Origin: an uncultured Bacteroidales bacterium
GTDB taxonomy: Bacteria > Bacteroidota > Bacteroidia > Bacteroidales > UBA932
NCBI GenBank assembly: GCA_934675095.1
Contig: CAKUPC010000002.1
Coordinates: forward strand, 139,749 to 203,748
Direction: 5' to 3'
Length of the DNA stretch: 64,000 nucleotides
Part shown: piece by piece, positions 35,317 to 44,082 of the stretch
Layout: every line of letters starts with the position of its first letter
Position numbering within the stretch: the first letter of the stretch is position 1
Translations under genes and position numbers: made by a program
The notes under the pieces: model-generated
Told to the model about the DNA's origin: nothing
What the model saw: the letters and a program-made list of their open reading frames with translations, nothing else
Database searches by the model: none

Positions 35317-37284
35317 ATGAACAGAATTATAAGACATATAACTTTGGCGGCGCTTCCTGTCATGCTTGTCTCCTGCAACGCATTTCTGGACCTGGAACCG
35401 GAATCCAACCTGTCTCCCGCCCAATACCTGACGACAGAGGACAATCTCGCCGCGTATGCAACCGATTTGTACAATATGTTTCCGGTGCACGGGACAACAA
35501 GTTGGGGCACCTGGAAGAATGACAGTGACACGGACAACATGGCATACGCCAACCCGAGCGACGCCTTCGCTCCGGGATATTGGAAAGTGGGACAGACCGG
35601 AGGCAGCTACGAGTTTACCGGCATCTATCGCTGTAACTATTTCTTCGATAATGTACTCGACAACTTTGAACAGGGAAAGATAACCGGAACGGCTGCCGGG
35701 ATACGGCATTATATCGGCGAAGCCTATTTCTTCCGCGCCTGGCAGTATTATCAGAAACTTCAGGCTCTCGGTGATTTTCCGATAGTCACGCATCTGCTTG
35801 CCGACAATCTCGAGAAACTCACGGCGGAAAGCGTCCGGGCACCGAGAAACGAAGTCGCAAGGTTCATTCTCTCTGATTTGGACAAGGCCATTGAGTACAT
35901 GTCCGAGACCGCACCACGGGGCGGACGCAACAGACTGTCACGGGACTGCGCGCATCTGATGAAGTCGCGGGTGGCTCTCTATGAGGGAACGTGGCTGAAA
36001 TATTTCAAGGGCACTGCGTTCGTTCCCGGAGGAACTGACTGGCCCGGCGCGGCAAGCCATCCTGACTATCAATATCCGTCCGGAAGTATAGATTCAGAAG
36101 TGGAGTGGTTTCTGAAAGTGGCAATGGATGAGGCGAAGATTGTCGCCGATAAATATGCTCTGGTTGACAATACCGGGCGATTCCAGTCATCGGCAAGTGC
36201 AGCGGCGAACCCTTATTTCGATATGTTCGGAGCCACTGATATGTCCGGTTATGGCGAAATTATGCTGTGGAAAGCCTATAGTGACTCTGAAGGCGTGACT
36301 AACTCTGTAGTCGAGTTTGCCTCGGCGGCAAATCAGGGCTATGGAATAACGAAGAGCATGGTCGATGCGTTCGTTATGGCTAACGGCCTTCCGATTTATG
36401 CGTCCGGAAGCGGTTACCCTGGAGACGCTGATCTTCTGAAAGTTACTGAAGGGCGTGATTCCCGCGCGCAGATATTCATAAAGAGACCGGGCGACACGAA
36501 TCTTCACAGCGAACCGGGCCCGGAGTCCTATCAGGTGGAGCCTTGGCCGAATATTGTCAACTCTACGGCATCCATGCGTTACACCACGGGTTACGCGCTG
36601 CGTAAGGGGCTCAACTTTGACGGTGCACAGTCTGTCCGCGACAAGAGTTGCGTCGGCTCTATTATATTCAGGGCCACTGAGGCCTATCTGAACTATATGG
36701 AGGCTTGCTACGAGTCCACGGGTGCTCTTGATTCAGACGCGCAGCGGTATTGGACCGCGATTCGCGACCGCTCGAAAGTCGGGAACTGGCAGACGACCAT
36801 AGACAACACGGACATGAACATCGAAAAGCAGACCGACTGGGGAGCATATTCTGCCGGAAAGCTTGTGGACGCCACACTTTTCAACATCCGTCGCGAGAGG
36901 CGCTGCGAACTGATGGCCGAGGGCTTCCGTGCTGCCGACGTCCGCCGTTGGAGGTCTATGGATCAGATGATTGACACCCCATATCATGTGCTCGGGGTCA
37001 ATGTGTGGGAGAACCTTGCCGCCAATCCGGATTTTCTTGCCGCCAACGGGAATAATCTCAAGGAGGGTGAGAACATATCTCCGAAAGATTTCAGCACATA
37101 TTGCGCACCATATCACATTCTCTCGAACAACCGTGTTTATGAAGGATACAGGTGGAGGATGGCGCACTATCTTGACCCTATCGCCGTGCAGCATTTCCTG
37201 ATAACGGGCGGCGGTTCTGCTGACAACTCAACGTTGTACCAGAATCCGGGCTGGCCGCTTCAGGCAGGCCAGGGTGCAGAATAA
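35317..37284 (+). CDS. SusD/RagB-family nutrient-binding lipoprotein
   Basis: Lipoprotein of 655 aa (lipobox MLVSCNAFLDLEPESNL, the standard SusD start) with the conserved TTEDNLAAYATDLYN region and C-terminal RRERRCELMAEGFRAADVRRW motif. It lids the SusC channel at the cell surface and binds substrate. It begins 12 nt after susC. It is somewhat longer than the commonest SusD proteins (about 500-600 aa). Confidence 0.95.
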   Translation: MNRIIRHITLAALPVMLVSCNAFLDLEPESNLSPAQYLTTEDNLAAYATDLYNMFPVHGTTSWGTWKNDSDTDNMAYANPSDAFAPGYWKVGQTGGSYEFTGIYRCNYFFDNVLDNFEQGKITGTAAGIRHYIGEAYFFRAWQYYQKLQALGDFPIVTHLLADNLEKLTAESVRAPRNEVARFILSDLDKAIEYMSETAPRGGRNRLSRDCAHLMKSRVALYEGTWLKYFKGTAFVPGGTDWPGAASHPDYQYPSGSIDSEVEWFLKVAMDEAKIVADKYALVDNTGRFQSSASAAANPYFDMFGATDMSGYGEIMLWKAYSDSEGVTNSVVEFASAANQGYGITKSMVDAFVMANGLPIYASGSGYPGDADLLKVTEGRDSRAQIFIKRPGDTNLHSEPGPESYQVEPWPNIVNSTASMRYTTGYALRKGLNFDGAQSVRDKSCVGSIIFRATEAYLNYMEACYESTGALDSDAQRYWTAIRDRSKVGNWQTTIDNTDMNIEKQTDWGAYSAGKLVDATLFNIRRERRCELMAEGFRAADVRRWRSMDQMIDTPYHVLGVNVWENLAANPDFLAANGNNLKEGENISPKDFSTYCAPYHILSNNRVYEGYRWRMAHYLDPIAVQHFLITGGGSADNSTLYQNPGWPLQAGQGAE

Positions 37285-37293
37285 TCACGATAT

Positions 37294-38766
37294 ATGAAGA
37301 AATTATCATTGCTCTTTGCAACTCTTTTCGCTCTGTTTTCCTGTTCGGGGACGTCTCTTCCCGGCGGGGAAACGAAGCCGGAGCCTATCTCGCGCGAGTT
37401 TCGTCTGACCGTTGACGGAAAGCCGTTCCTGATGCTCGGTGCCCAGCTCAGAACTGACTATTTCATGCAGCTTGACGGGCGCAGTGTCGACAATCTTGAC
37501 GACTATTTCGCTCTTGCCGCCGGCCTGAACATCACCTGTGTTCAAGTCCCTGTTGCATGGCGCGATGTAGAGACCGGATTTGACGAATATTCCGACAAGA
37601 TTGTCAGCGCCTACATCGACTATTGCGAGAAATACGGCATGAAGCTCGAAATACTCTGGTTCGGAAGTTATATGTGCGGATACTCGGTGGAAGGGTATAT
37701 CCCCGCATATGTCATATCCGACACAGCGACATATCCCGAGTTGAATCCGTCCGCAGCATATCAGGGCTGGCTCGGCAAGCAGTTCTATCTCAAACCCGGA
37801 AACACAAAGCTCGTCTCCCGCGAAGTCAAGGCCATCTCAAAGATGATGGAATTCGTAGATGCCCATGACCGCAGTCTCGGACGCCCTCACACGGTGATCG
37901 GCATTCAGGTCGAGAACGAGCCGGACATGCTGGCAACGCGTCACAATGCGGCTCACGGCTATTCAGCGACCGACCTCTGGCCAAGCCTTCTGTACCATCT
38001 GAACGAACTCGGCAAGGCCGTGAAGTCTTCTCCATATAAATGTTACACCCGCGTGAACCAGACGGTGACTTACGATGACTGGGTGTATTGGAGCAGGAAA
38101 ATCGCCGAGCGTGAAGGGATTGATTATGTCGGCTTTGACCCGTATGTGAACGACATAGGAACTCTCGCCGACTGGCTGTCGCAGATTCAGGGCATACCCG
38201 GGAACTTTTCGCACGTAGCGGAAAACGGAGGCGAGTTCATGAATAATGACCTTCTGACCCTGAAGGCACTGACTATGGGTTGCGGATACGAGGTGTTCGA
38301 AGTTATTACCACTCCTCACCGCTATCTTGTGGACTGGACGCTGCGCGGAGTCTATAATCCGGACTTTACACCGAAGTCGCAGACTCAGAGGCTTATAGAC
38401 GCATACGGGATATTCCGTGCTGCCTGGTACGACTTCGCTGTGACGTCTCCGGATAAGATGAAAGGATTCAATCTGGAGTCTTCTGACGGGAAAAATGTCG
38501 CATCGGAGTCGTTCGCCACATCCTTCGGAAATCTTGGTTGGGAAACGACTTCCCGCGGTGTGGCGTTCGCGATAGAGGGCAACGGGTATATCACTGTTGG
38601 CTCAACTAAAGCAGACGTCATTTCGCTCGGATTTAAAGCTTTATCGATTGAGACGGGAAGCTATAATGCTGATGGTCAGTGGGTAAAATCTTCCGATGTC
38701 GTGCCCCCGACAGGTGGAAGTCTGTCGTTGTCTCCATGCAAGGTGTACAGAATAACATTAAAATAA
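37294..38766 (+). CDS. Clan GH-A-like secreted glycosidase (paralogue of 30559)
   Basis: Lipoprotein of 490 aa (lipobox FALFSCSG). It is clearly related to the enzyme at 30559: both start the domain with GKPF...GAQ(I/L)R, share a NITCVQVPVAWRDVE strand, an acid/base region IQVENEPDM and a nucleophile region VAENGGEFMNN, and end with a small beta domain. Such paired glutamates, the first after N, are the hallmark of clan GH-A. This copy is intact and follows susD by 9 nt. Substrate unknown. Confidence 0.78.
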   Translation: MKKLSLLFATLFALFSCSGTSLPGGETKPEPISREFRLTVDGKPFLMLGAQLRTDYFMQLDGRSVDNLDDYFALAAGLNITCVQVPVAWRDVETGFDEYSDKIVSAYIDYCEKYGMKLEILWFGSYMCGYSVEGYIPAYVISDTATYPELNPSAAYQGWLGKQFYLKPGNTKLVSREVKAISKMMEFVDAHDRSLGRPHTVIGIQVENEPDMLATRHNAAHGYSATDLWPSLLYHLNELGKAVKSSPYKCYTRVNQTVTYDDWVYWSRKIAEREGIDYVGFDPYVNDIGTLADWLSQIQGIPGNFSHVAENGGEFMNNDLLTLKALTMGCGYEVFEVITTPHRYLVDWTLRGVYNPDFTPKSQTQRLIDAYGIFRAAWYDFAVTSPDKMKGFNLESSDGKNVASESFATSFGNLGWETTSRGVAFAIEGNGYITVGSTKADVISLGFKALSIETGSYNADGQWVKSSDVVPPTGGSLSLSPCKVYRITLK

Positions 38767-38778
38767 AATATAATCATC

Positions 38779-40005
38779 ATGAAGAAATTTTTGTTTTCAT
38801 TGGTTGCCGTCGCGGCATTGATGACAGCCTGCAATAAGGCGGAGGCACCTTCAATCTCAACGGATATTGAGGAACTTTCCGTTACGACGGATGGTGGTGT
38901 GTTTGACGTGAAGGTCAAGGCGAATGTCCCCACAAGAACGGAAATCGCTTACGAGGACGGCTCTGACTGGATTTTTCTTATGCCTAAGGTTCTCAAGGGA
39001 GACGGTACTCTCAATTTCACGATAAGCAAGTTCCTCGACTATGACGCTGTCCGCAAGGCAACTGCAACGATTACAGGCGACGGCGTGACTAAGGTTATCA
39101 CAATCACTCAGACCGGACGTCCTAAGCCGGAGGTGACGGAACTTGATCTGGATGTCTATAATGTGTACTCGGACGTCGAAGGCGGCTCTTACGAGATTTC
39201 CGTCTCGACTGCCGGAGACTGGACGGCAAGCGCCGGGGATGCGGCAAATTGGTGCACTGTGGAGAACGGTTCAGGCTCCGGAATCGGCAAATTTGTGATA
39301 AAAGTGGCAGAATCGACGGACTATCAGTATCGTACAGCCGATGTCAAGGTCGTTTCAGGGCAGCTTGAAAGGATTGTACATGTTCAGCATGTCGGGACAA
39401 AAATCGGTGAACTGGTGTGGGCGAACGCGAACGTGGATGAACCGGATACCTTCGGGAAGAATTGCCAGGTTCGAGGCAAACTCTATCAGTGGAACTCCAA
39501 GAAAGGCTACCCTTCATATTCCGCGAATGACCACGGTGACCCTGAAAAAGTCGTGCCCGGTTTTGAAACAGGACAAAAGGACTCTATGTCGGAGACTTGG
39601 ACGGAAGAGAACGACCCGTGTCCGGATGGCTGGCGCGTTCCTTCTTGGGATGAGGTCAAGACACTGATCGGTGCGGAACTTTCAACGCCGACATTCTGGT
39701 TTGACTATTGGATGACAAACGGCATGTCTGTAGCAGGGGCTTATGTCGGACTTGACAGGGAGCTTATGAAGACGGAATGCAGGCCAGGACATCTGGGTGG
39801 CGCGATATTCATACCTCAGGCCGGAATGATTAGCCGGGACAGCGGCAAGCAGGAAAACTGGTGGAGTGTCGTCCTTTGGACATCCACGAATGTGGGGCAG
39901 ACATGGGACATGCACGGCATCTGGATGGACGGCAATAATAACTGTGGTTTTACCGATTGGTATGGCAGCATGTCGGGTCTTTCGGTCCGCTGTGTTCAGA
40001 AATAG
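38779..40005 (+). CDS. BACON-domain lipoprotein with Fibrobacter-type C-terminal domain
   Basis: Lipoprotein of 408 aa (lipobox ALMTACNKAE). Two BACON-like Ig domains span about residues 25-110 and 115-205 (ITITQTGRP and VHVQHVG mark their ends). The C-terminal 200 residues, with PCPDGWRVPSWDEVKTLI and GLSVRCVQK, resemble the Fibrobacter succinogenes major paralogous domain. The position after susCD suggests a surface glycan-binding protein. It is followed by a strong terminator. Confidence 0.8.
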   Translation: MKKFLFSLVAVAALMTACNKAEAPSISTDIEELSVTTDGGVFDVKVKANVPTRTEIAYEDGSDWIFLMPKVLKGDGTLNFTISKFLDYDAVRKATATITGDGVTKVITITQTGRPKPEVTELDLDVYNVYSDVEGGSYEISVSTAGDWTASAGDAANWCTVENGSGSGIGKFVIKVAESTDYQYRTADVKVVSGQLERIVHVQHVGTKIGELVWANANVDEPDTFGKNCQVRGKLYQWNSKKGYPSYSANDHGDPEKVVPGFETGQKDSMSETWTEENDPCPDGWRVPSWDEVKTLIGAELSTPTFWFDYWMTNGMSVAGAYVGLDRELMKTECRPGHLGGAIFIPQAGMISRDSGKQENWWSVVLWTSTNVGQTWDMHGIWMDGNNNCGFTDWYGSMSGLSVRCVQK

Positions 40006-40043
40006 GTGGCAGACGTATTTCTCCTGACTTTTTGATGTTGCAG

Positions 40044-40076
40044 AGTCCCTGCGCAAACGCTTGCGCAGGGACTTTT
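40044..40076 (+). terminator. Terminator with an operator-like stem after the BACON lipoprotein
   Basis: AGTCCCTGCGCAA and TTGCGCAGGGACT form a perfect 13-bp stem with a 4-nt loop followed by TTTT. The 16-mer GCGCAAACGCTTGCGC at its tip (40051-40066) is identical at 13 of 16 positions to the operator-like site over the rbsK promoter, so the DNA may also bind the regulator. Confidence 0.75.
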
Positions 40077-40107
40077 GCTGAATCTGGAACAAAGTCGGCT
40101 GTGTGGC

Positions 40108-40162
40108 TTGCCATAAAGATAATTATGGATATTTTTGTAGTTCAGATTTCGCAAGTGCGAAA
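40108..40162 (+). promoter_or_regulatory. Promoter and 16-bp palindrome upstream of the nucleoside hydrolase gene
   Basis: TTG at 40108-40110 and TATTTTTG at 40130-40137 are 19 bp apart, a full promoter match. TTTCGCAAGTGCGAAA (40147-40162) is a perfect inverted repeat with a 2-nt centre at the expected start point, a good candidate operator. Confidence 0.6.
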
Positions 40163-40187
40163 CACCACTTTTATAAGCTCAAATGCA

Positions 40188-41192
40188 ATGAAGAATACGA
40201 TTATCACCGTACTTGCCTCTCTGGCAGCACTTGTTTCCTGCTCGGTCTCTCCGGTTCCGCAGGCCGTAATTTTTGACACGGACATGGGAAATGATGTCGA
40301 CGATGCCCTCGCGCTCGCCATGCTCCATCGTTATGCCGACGAGGGACGCGTCAAGCTTCTCGGGGTTATGATTAATAAGAACGAGCCGACTTCCGCCGAG
40401 TATATAGATATGGTGGACACTTATTATGGGTATGGCTCCGTTCCGATTGCCGTTGCGGAAAGACCGGCGGATTCGAGTGCGGACGGACGCAATGCGGACG
40501 GGCAGAACTTCGTTGAGGCCGTGGTGTCGAGATTTGACTTTCCTCGGAGCATGGAGGATTATTCGTCTCTCCCGACCGCAGTGAGCCTTTACCGGCAGCT
40601 GCTTGCCGGACAGCCGGACCATTCGGTTACAATAATTTCCACCGGATTCTCGACCAATCTTGCGGCTCTGCTTGTTTCTCCTGCGGATGACATTTCTCCG
40701 CTGGACGGGCGCGAATTGCTCTCAAATAAGGTGAAGCTCATTTCCGTGATGGCAGGCAATTTCCGTGAAGAGGTGCAGGACAAGTTTCCTGAATACAATG
40801 TGGTGAGAGACATCCCGTCCGCACGGAAATTCTTTGCCGAATGTCCGGTTCCGGTCGCCGTCTCCCCGTTCGAGCTCGGCTGGGAAATCTGCTATCCGGC
40901 CTCGTCAATCGAGTCCAATCTCGGCTATGACGCTCCAAACCCTGTCGTTGAGGCCTACAAGGTCTACCTCCCGATGCCCTATAACCGCCCGACCTGGGAC
41001 CTCACCTCGGTTCTCTATGCTGTCGAAGGTGCAAAGTATTTCACCGGCCACGTCTCCGGCACCGTCTCGATAGACTCCGAAGGCTTCTCGACCTTCACCC
41101 CGTCCGCCTCCGGCCGCCACACCCTCCTCTCCGTCGCTCCCGAAGCACGTCAGCCCCTCCTCGACCGCCTCGTCGAGCTCACGACGAAATAG
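40188..41192 (+). CDS. Secreted inosine/uridine-preferring nucleoside hydrolase
   Basis: Protein of 334 aa; the start MKNTIITVLASLAALVSCS (ATG 40188) gives a lipoprotein-type signal, and longer upstream frames are rejected. The calcium-binding signature of the nucleoside hydrolase family is intact: VIFDTDMGNDVDDALALAM (residues about 25-43). It would release ribose from nucleosides outside the cytoplasm, feeding the permease and ribokinase at the start of the locus. It has its own promoter. Confidence 0.92.
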   Translation: MKNTIITVLASLAALVSCSVSPVPQAVIFDTDMGNDVDDALALAMLHRYADEGRVKLLGVMINKNEPTSAEYIDMVDTYYGYGSVPIAVAERPADSSADGRNADGQNFVEAVVSRFDFPRSMEDYSSLPTAVSLYRQLLAGQPDHSVTIISTGFSTNLAALLVSPADDISPLDGRELLSNKVKLISVMAGNFREEVQDKFPEYNVVRDIPSARKFFAECPVPVAVSPFELGWEICYPASSIESNLGYDAPNPVVEAYKVYLPMPYNRPTWDLTSVLYAVEGAKYFTGHVSGTVSIDSEGFSTFTPSASGRHTLLSVAPEARQPLLDRLVELTTK

Positions 41193-41207
41193 GCGATGCG
41201 GATTCCA

Positions 41208-41621
41208 CTATTTAGAATGTTGTGCAGCGTATTTCTCTTCTATTTTCTTGAGCAGTTCAGGCACTTTTGTCTCATATTGTTTGAAATGTTCGAGGTTCGT
41301 GTCCTTTACCCATAGTTGCCCTTCTCCGACATTTCCCCGGTGCTGTCCGGTTGAAAAGTATCGGTCATTCTTAACTTCGTCACTGGAAAGTACCCAGTAG
41401 CGAATGAGGTCTCTCCATACACCAATCCACACGAAAACATCGCAGCAACTGGGTTTGATTTGCTGAAAATTCATATCAAACCCTTTCTTGCTGTCGCTTG
41501 ACAGCGCTTTCATAATCAGTGTGTCTCCGCTTCTCCTGTCAACTGCCCGTGAGGCCTTGACTTCAATTCGTATTCCATCGTACCAGAAATCATATTGCCC
41601 CTTATAAATTAGGGTCTTCAT
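41208..41621 (-). CDS. Restriction endonuclease-like protein, C-terminal fragment
   Basis: Protein of 137 aa with a PD-(D/E)XK-like strand YDGIRIEVKASRAVD near residues 14-28. Its ATG overlaps the end of the 112-aa frame at 41602; skipping one base near 41608 would join them as HPSTHEDPNL-KGQYDFWYDG, so the two frames are probably one endonuclease with a frameshift. If so it may be inactive, or the join may be a sequencing error or recoding. The methylase gene lies directly upstream. The specific enzyme is not recognised. Confidence 0.6.
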   Translation of the reverse strand: MKTLIYKGQYDFWYDGIRIEVKASRAVDRRSGDTLIMKALSSDSKKGFDMNFQQIKPSCCDVFVWIGVWRDLIRYWVLSSDEVKNDRYFSTGQHRGNVGEGQLWVKDTNLEHFKQYETKVPELLKKIEEKYAAQHSK

Positions 41622-41940
41622 GCGTTGACGGATGTTTAAGCTCGGGAATAAGAATGTTCAGATGCTGTTGCGCCCATGTTTCGCCAAATGTTCTGGGCGC
41701 AGTTATCTCAAATATATGCAGATATTTGTTTCTGTTGAGGTAATTGTTCCTTATTTCGAGATAGTCATCAAGCGTGATTGCTTTCTCGGCAATAAGATGT
41801 GAGATAATATATTCAAATTTGTTGAACGGATAAACAGAATACAACTTGTCCAAGGCCTCGTCTGACAAAGCGGACGCCGTACCTTGTGGCAATTTCCCGA
41901 TTTGATTGTGAAGTTCATCTATCAGAATTTCCATTGACAA
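41602..41940 (-). CDS. Restriction endonuclease-like protein, N-terminal fragment
   Basis: Protein of 112 aa, helical and acidic, ending PELKHPSTHEDPNL. It overlaps the methylase gene end by 26 nt and the next frame by 20 nt. Its last residues lead into the nuclease-like sequence in the following frame with a +1 shift, suggesting the two were once a single protein of about 240 aa. No motif of its own is recognised. Confidence 0.55.
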   Translation of the reverse strand: MSMEILIDELHNQIGKLPQGTASALSDEALDKLYSVYPFNKFEYIISHLIAEKAITLDDYLEIRNNYLNRNKYLHIFEITAPRTFGETWAQQHLNILIPELKHPSTHEDPNL

Positions 41941-43651
41941 ATGATTTGATGTGGTTTATTTCTTCTTTCTTAAATCCATAAATAGAGAATATCTCCCTGT
42001 TGATTTCTTTTATAGCCAATTCTCTGTTTTCAGGAATGTTATCTATCAATTTCATTATGTTCCTGTCCTGTTCTTCGCTTATCTTCGGAAAAGGGAGACA
42101 TTCAAGGTTTCCCTTAAGAATCTTTATGTCGGCAAATCGCTTGGAATAATAGAATGAGAACAGTTCTGAATTCAGAAATGCCATGACTGTCTTTGCAGTC
42201 ATTCCTTGTACATCGGGAATCAATATGTTCGCACTGTTCAGAAACAGGCGCTGCCGGTTGTCGTATGCGAAACATAAAGACTTGGAGATGAACTTATACA
42301 CGAGCTTTTCCGAACACCTGTACAATTCCTCTTTTGCACACTGCTGCAATTGCGAACGGTCAAACAATATGAAATTCGATGGCTCTCCAATCGTGAACGG
42401 GGTTATGTCTTTCCCGGTGTAAATGGCCTCTCCGCCGACAAAAGGCTCTTTTTTCAGTTTTTGTTTGTTATCTCCCGTCACAATTCCAAGTGCCCAAGCA
42501 CTGTGTGACAGGTCATCGTTGCGTTTCTCTTCAATCTTTCTGATTATGCTGTCATCGAATGAACTGTTCAGAGATATTTCGGCTTGGTCTGATATTTCCT
42601 TTATTTCCACTTCGGTTTTTTCGTCATTCTTGCAGACTGTATATCTCTGTCCATTCATAGGACGCGTTTTCTGCACCCTTATGCTGAAAAAGTCAGTAAA
42701 AACGCCATTGAATCTTTCCTGATATAAACAAATTTCACTGATTGATGTGTTTTTTAGGATATATCTCCTTATGTCATTGTGTGCCTTTATCTTGAGGATG
42801 GAGGACGGCATCAGAAAGTTCAGACTCCCATTGTCTTTCAGAAATTGAACGGACTTCTCCAGAAACAGCGAGGAGCGTTCTCCGGATTTCACGGTTGCGG
42901 ATTCGTATTTACATAGTCTTGAGACTCCCCACGGTGGATTGGTGTATATATAGTCAAACTTGAGTCCATCCAGCGGATTGTCTTGCTGGATGGACGAAGT
43001 TTTAAGGTAATCTACATGATATATATGGGGGTAAGTGAAGTCGTCCTGATATTTTGCAATCAGATTGGCCTTGCATATCATGACTGCGATTTCATCCGAA
43101 TCCACGCCATATAGCTGAGCCAAAGATTTCGCCCCGACATTGAGCAGGAATGCTCCGCCTCCGCAGCATGGATCCAAAAATGTCTGTCCGGGCATGAACT
43201 CAATTCCCGAGAGCATTTTCTGTACGATTCCCTGCCCCGTATAGTATTGTCCGTTGATGTTTCTGTCACCTTCCGGGAGTTGTGACTGATATATATATCC
43301 AAGCCAGTCATGCCCGTCATCATTCATGGCATCTTCAGGGGCATGAAGTTCGATGAGCCTGCAATCCTTGTATTCTCTGATAAATTTGCCGACATTCGGG
43401 TTGTCTTTCCTTACTTTGTTCAGTTTTGCTCTGCACAGCGAATACATTACGTCTTTCAGTTCTCCGCAACAATTGCTGACCTCAAGAGTCAGCGGCTCCA
43501 GACCGGACGATACAATATATGCGTCAGGCACAATCTTTTTTTTAGACCTGCTTTTATTTGCCCTTGATTTGAGGCGTTCAGAATCCGCAGTGTTGAGTTT
43601 TGCCCAATTGCGTTGGGTCGCTGATGATATGAGGGGTGACGCAGGAGTCAT
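41915..43651 (-). CDS. Type II N6-adenine DNA methyltransferase
   Basis: Protein of 578 aa. AdoMet-binding motif I is FLDPCCGGGAFLL (about residues 157-169) and the catalytic motif is YTNPPWG (about 237-243), diagnostic of N6-adenine methylases. The C-terminal third, with a PFVGGEAIYTGKDITPF segment and FLNSELFSFYYSKRF, resembles a TaqI-like target-recognition domain. It would protect host DNA against the endonuclease encoded downstream. The gene is visibly AT-richer than its neighbours, consistent with horizontal transfer. Confidence 0.9.
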   Translation of the reverse strand: MTPASPLISSATQRNWAKLNTADSERLKSRANKSRSKKKIVPDAYIVSSGLEPLTLEVSNCCGELKDVMYSLCRAKLNKVRKDNPNVGKFIREYKDCRLIELHAPEDAMNDDGHDWLGYIYQSQLPEGDRNINGQYYTGQGIVQKMLSGIEFMPGQTFLDPCCGGGAFLLNVGAKSLAQLYGVDSDEIAVMICKANLIAKYQDDFTYPHIYHVDYLKTSSIQQDNPLDGLKFDYIYTNPPWGVSRLCKYESATVKSGERSSLFLEKSVQFLKDNGSLNFLMPSSILKIKAHNDIRRYILKNTSISEICLYQERFNGVFTDFFSIRVQKTRPMNGQRYTVCKNDEKTEVEIKEISDQAEISLNSSFDDSIIRKIEEKRNDDLSHSAWALGIVTGDNKQKLKKEPFVGGEAIYTGKDITPFTIGEPSNFILFDRSQLQQCAKEELYRCSEKLVYKFISKSLCFAYDNRQRLFLNSANILIPDVQGMTAKTVMAFLNSELFSFYYSKRFADIKILKGNLECLPFPKISEEQDRNIMKLIDNIPENRELAIKEINREIFSIYGFKKEEINHIKSFVNGNSDR

Positions 43652-43673
43652 AAATTTCGAGTTTCGTTTCTTG

Positions 43674-43681
43674 CAAAGTTA
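43674..43681 (-). promoter_or_regulatory. Promoter -7 box of the methylase gene
   Basis: TAACTTTG on the minus strand, 22 nt upstream of the ATG at 43651. No clear -33 TTG is seen at the right distance. Confidence 0.5.
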
Positions 43682-43711
43682 ATAAAAATATGCGATGCCT
43701 ATACCAGACAG

Positions 43712-43864
43712 TTATTTGGCTTCATTACCGAGCGCGAACAAAGTTTTTATATAGTCATCAATTTCCCAGATTTCATATTTGTTGAATGCCTCCTCCAGGA
43801 ACTTCTTCAGAAGCGACTTCCTTTTGCTTAGTTCGGACATTTCCTTCTGCTCGGCAGTTTTCAT
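43712..43864 (-). CDS. Small charged protein upstream of the restriction-modification genes
   Basis: Open frame of 50 aa from ATG 43864 to TAA 43712: MKTAEQKEMSELSKRKSLLK, then a predicted helix KFLEEAFNKYEIWEIDDYIK and a short tail. It is highly charged and probably helical. It has no helix-turn-helix, so a controller-protein role is not supported by motif. A TAATATTG box lies about 25 nt upstream. Between its stop and the methylase start are 60 nt. Confidence 0.45.
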   Translation of the reverse strand: MKTAEQKEMSELSKRKSLLKKFLEEAFNKYEIWEIDDYIKTLFALGNEAK

Positions 43865-44029
43865 TTCTTTCGTATTTTATTTGGCTGCAATATTAAGCAG
43901 AAAAGTCTGAAATAAAGCTCAATCAAAAAAAAGAAATATGAAAAAATTTCTCTTTTTTGAAATCAATGATTTTTTCTTTAGGTGTCGGAATCACGGAAAA
44001 TATCATTGGCAACATAACAAAAACAATAA

Positions 44030-44063
44030 GAGACAGTCTGCGATGATTACAGACTGCCTCTTT
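44030..44063 (-). terminator. Terminator of the nagB operon
   Basis: On the minus strand AGAGGCAGTCTG and CAGACTGTCTCT form a stem with one mismatch, followed by the T-rich TTATTGTTTTTG. It lies 20 nt after the nagB stop. The region 43865-44029 is AT-rich and shows no supported gene. Confidence 0.7.
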
Positions 44064-44082
44064 CTTGTTGCGAACTTATTAC

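Noticed and set aside
39957-40187. N-terminal extension of the nucleoside hydrolase
   Set aside because: It overlaps the end of the BACON gene, the terminator and the promoter; a lipoprotein signal starts at 40188.
41187-41213. Short AAATAG/CTATTT fold between the nucleoside hydrolase and endonuclease stops as a sixth fold-back element
   Set aside because: It lacks the conserved core; two convergent genes ending in TAG give this pairing by chance.
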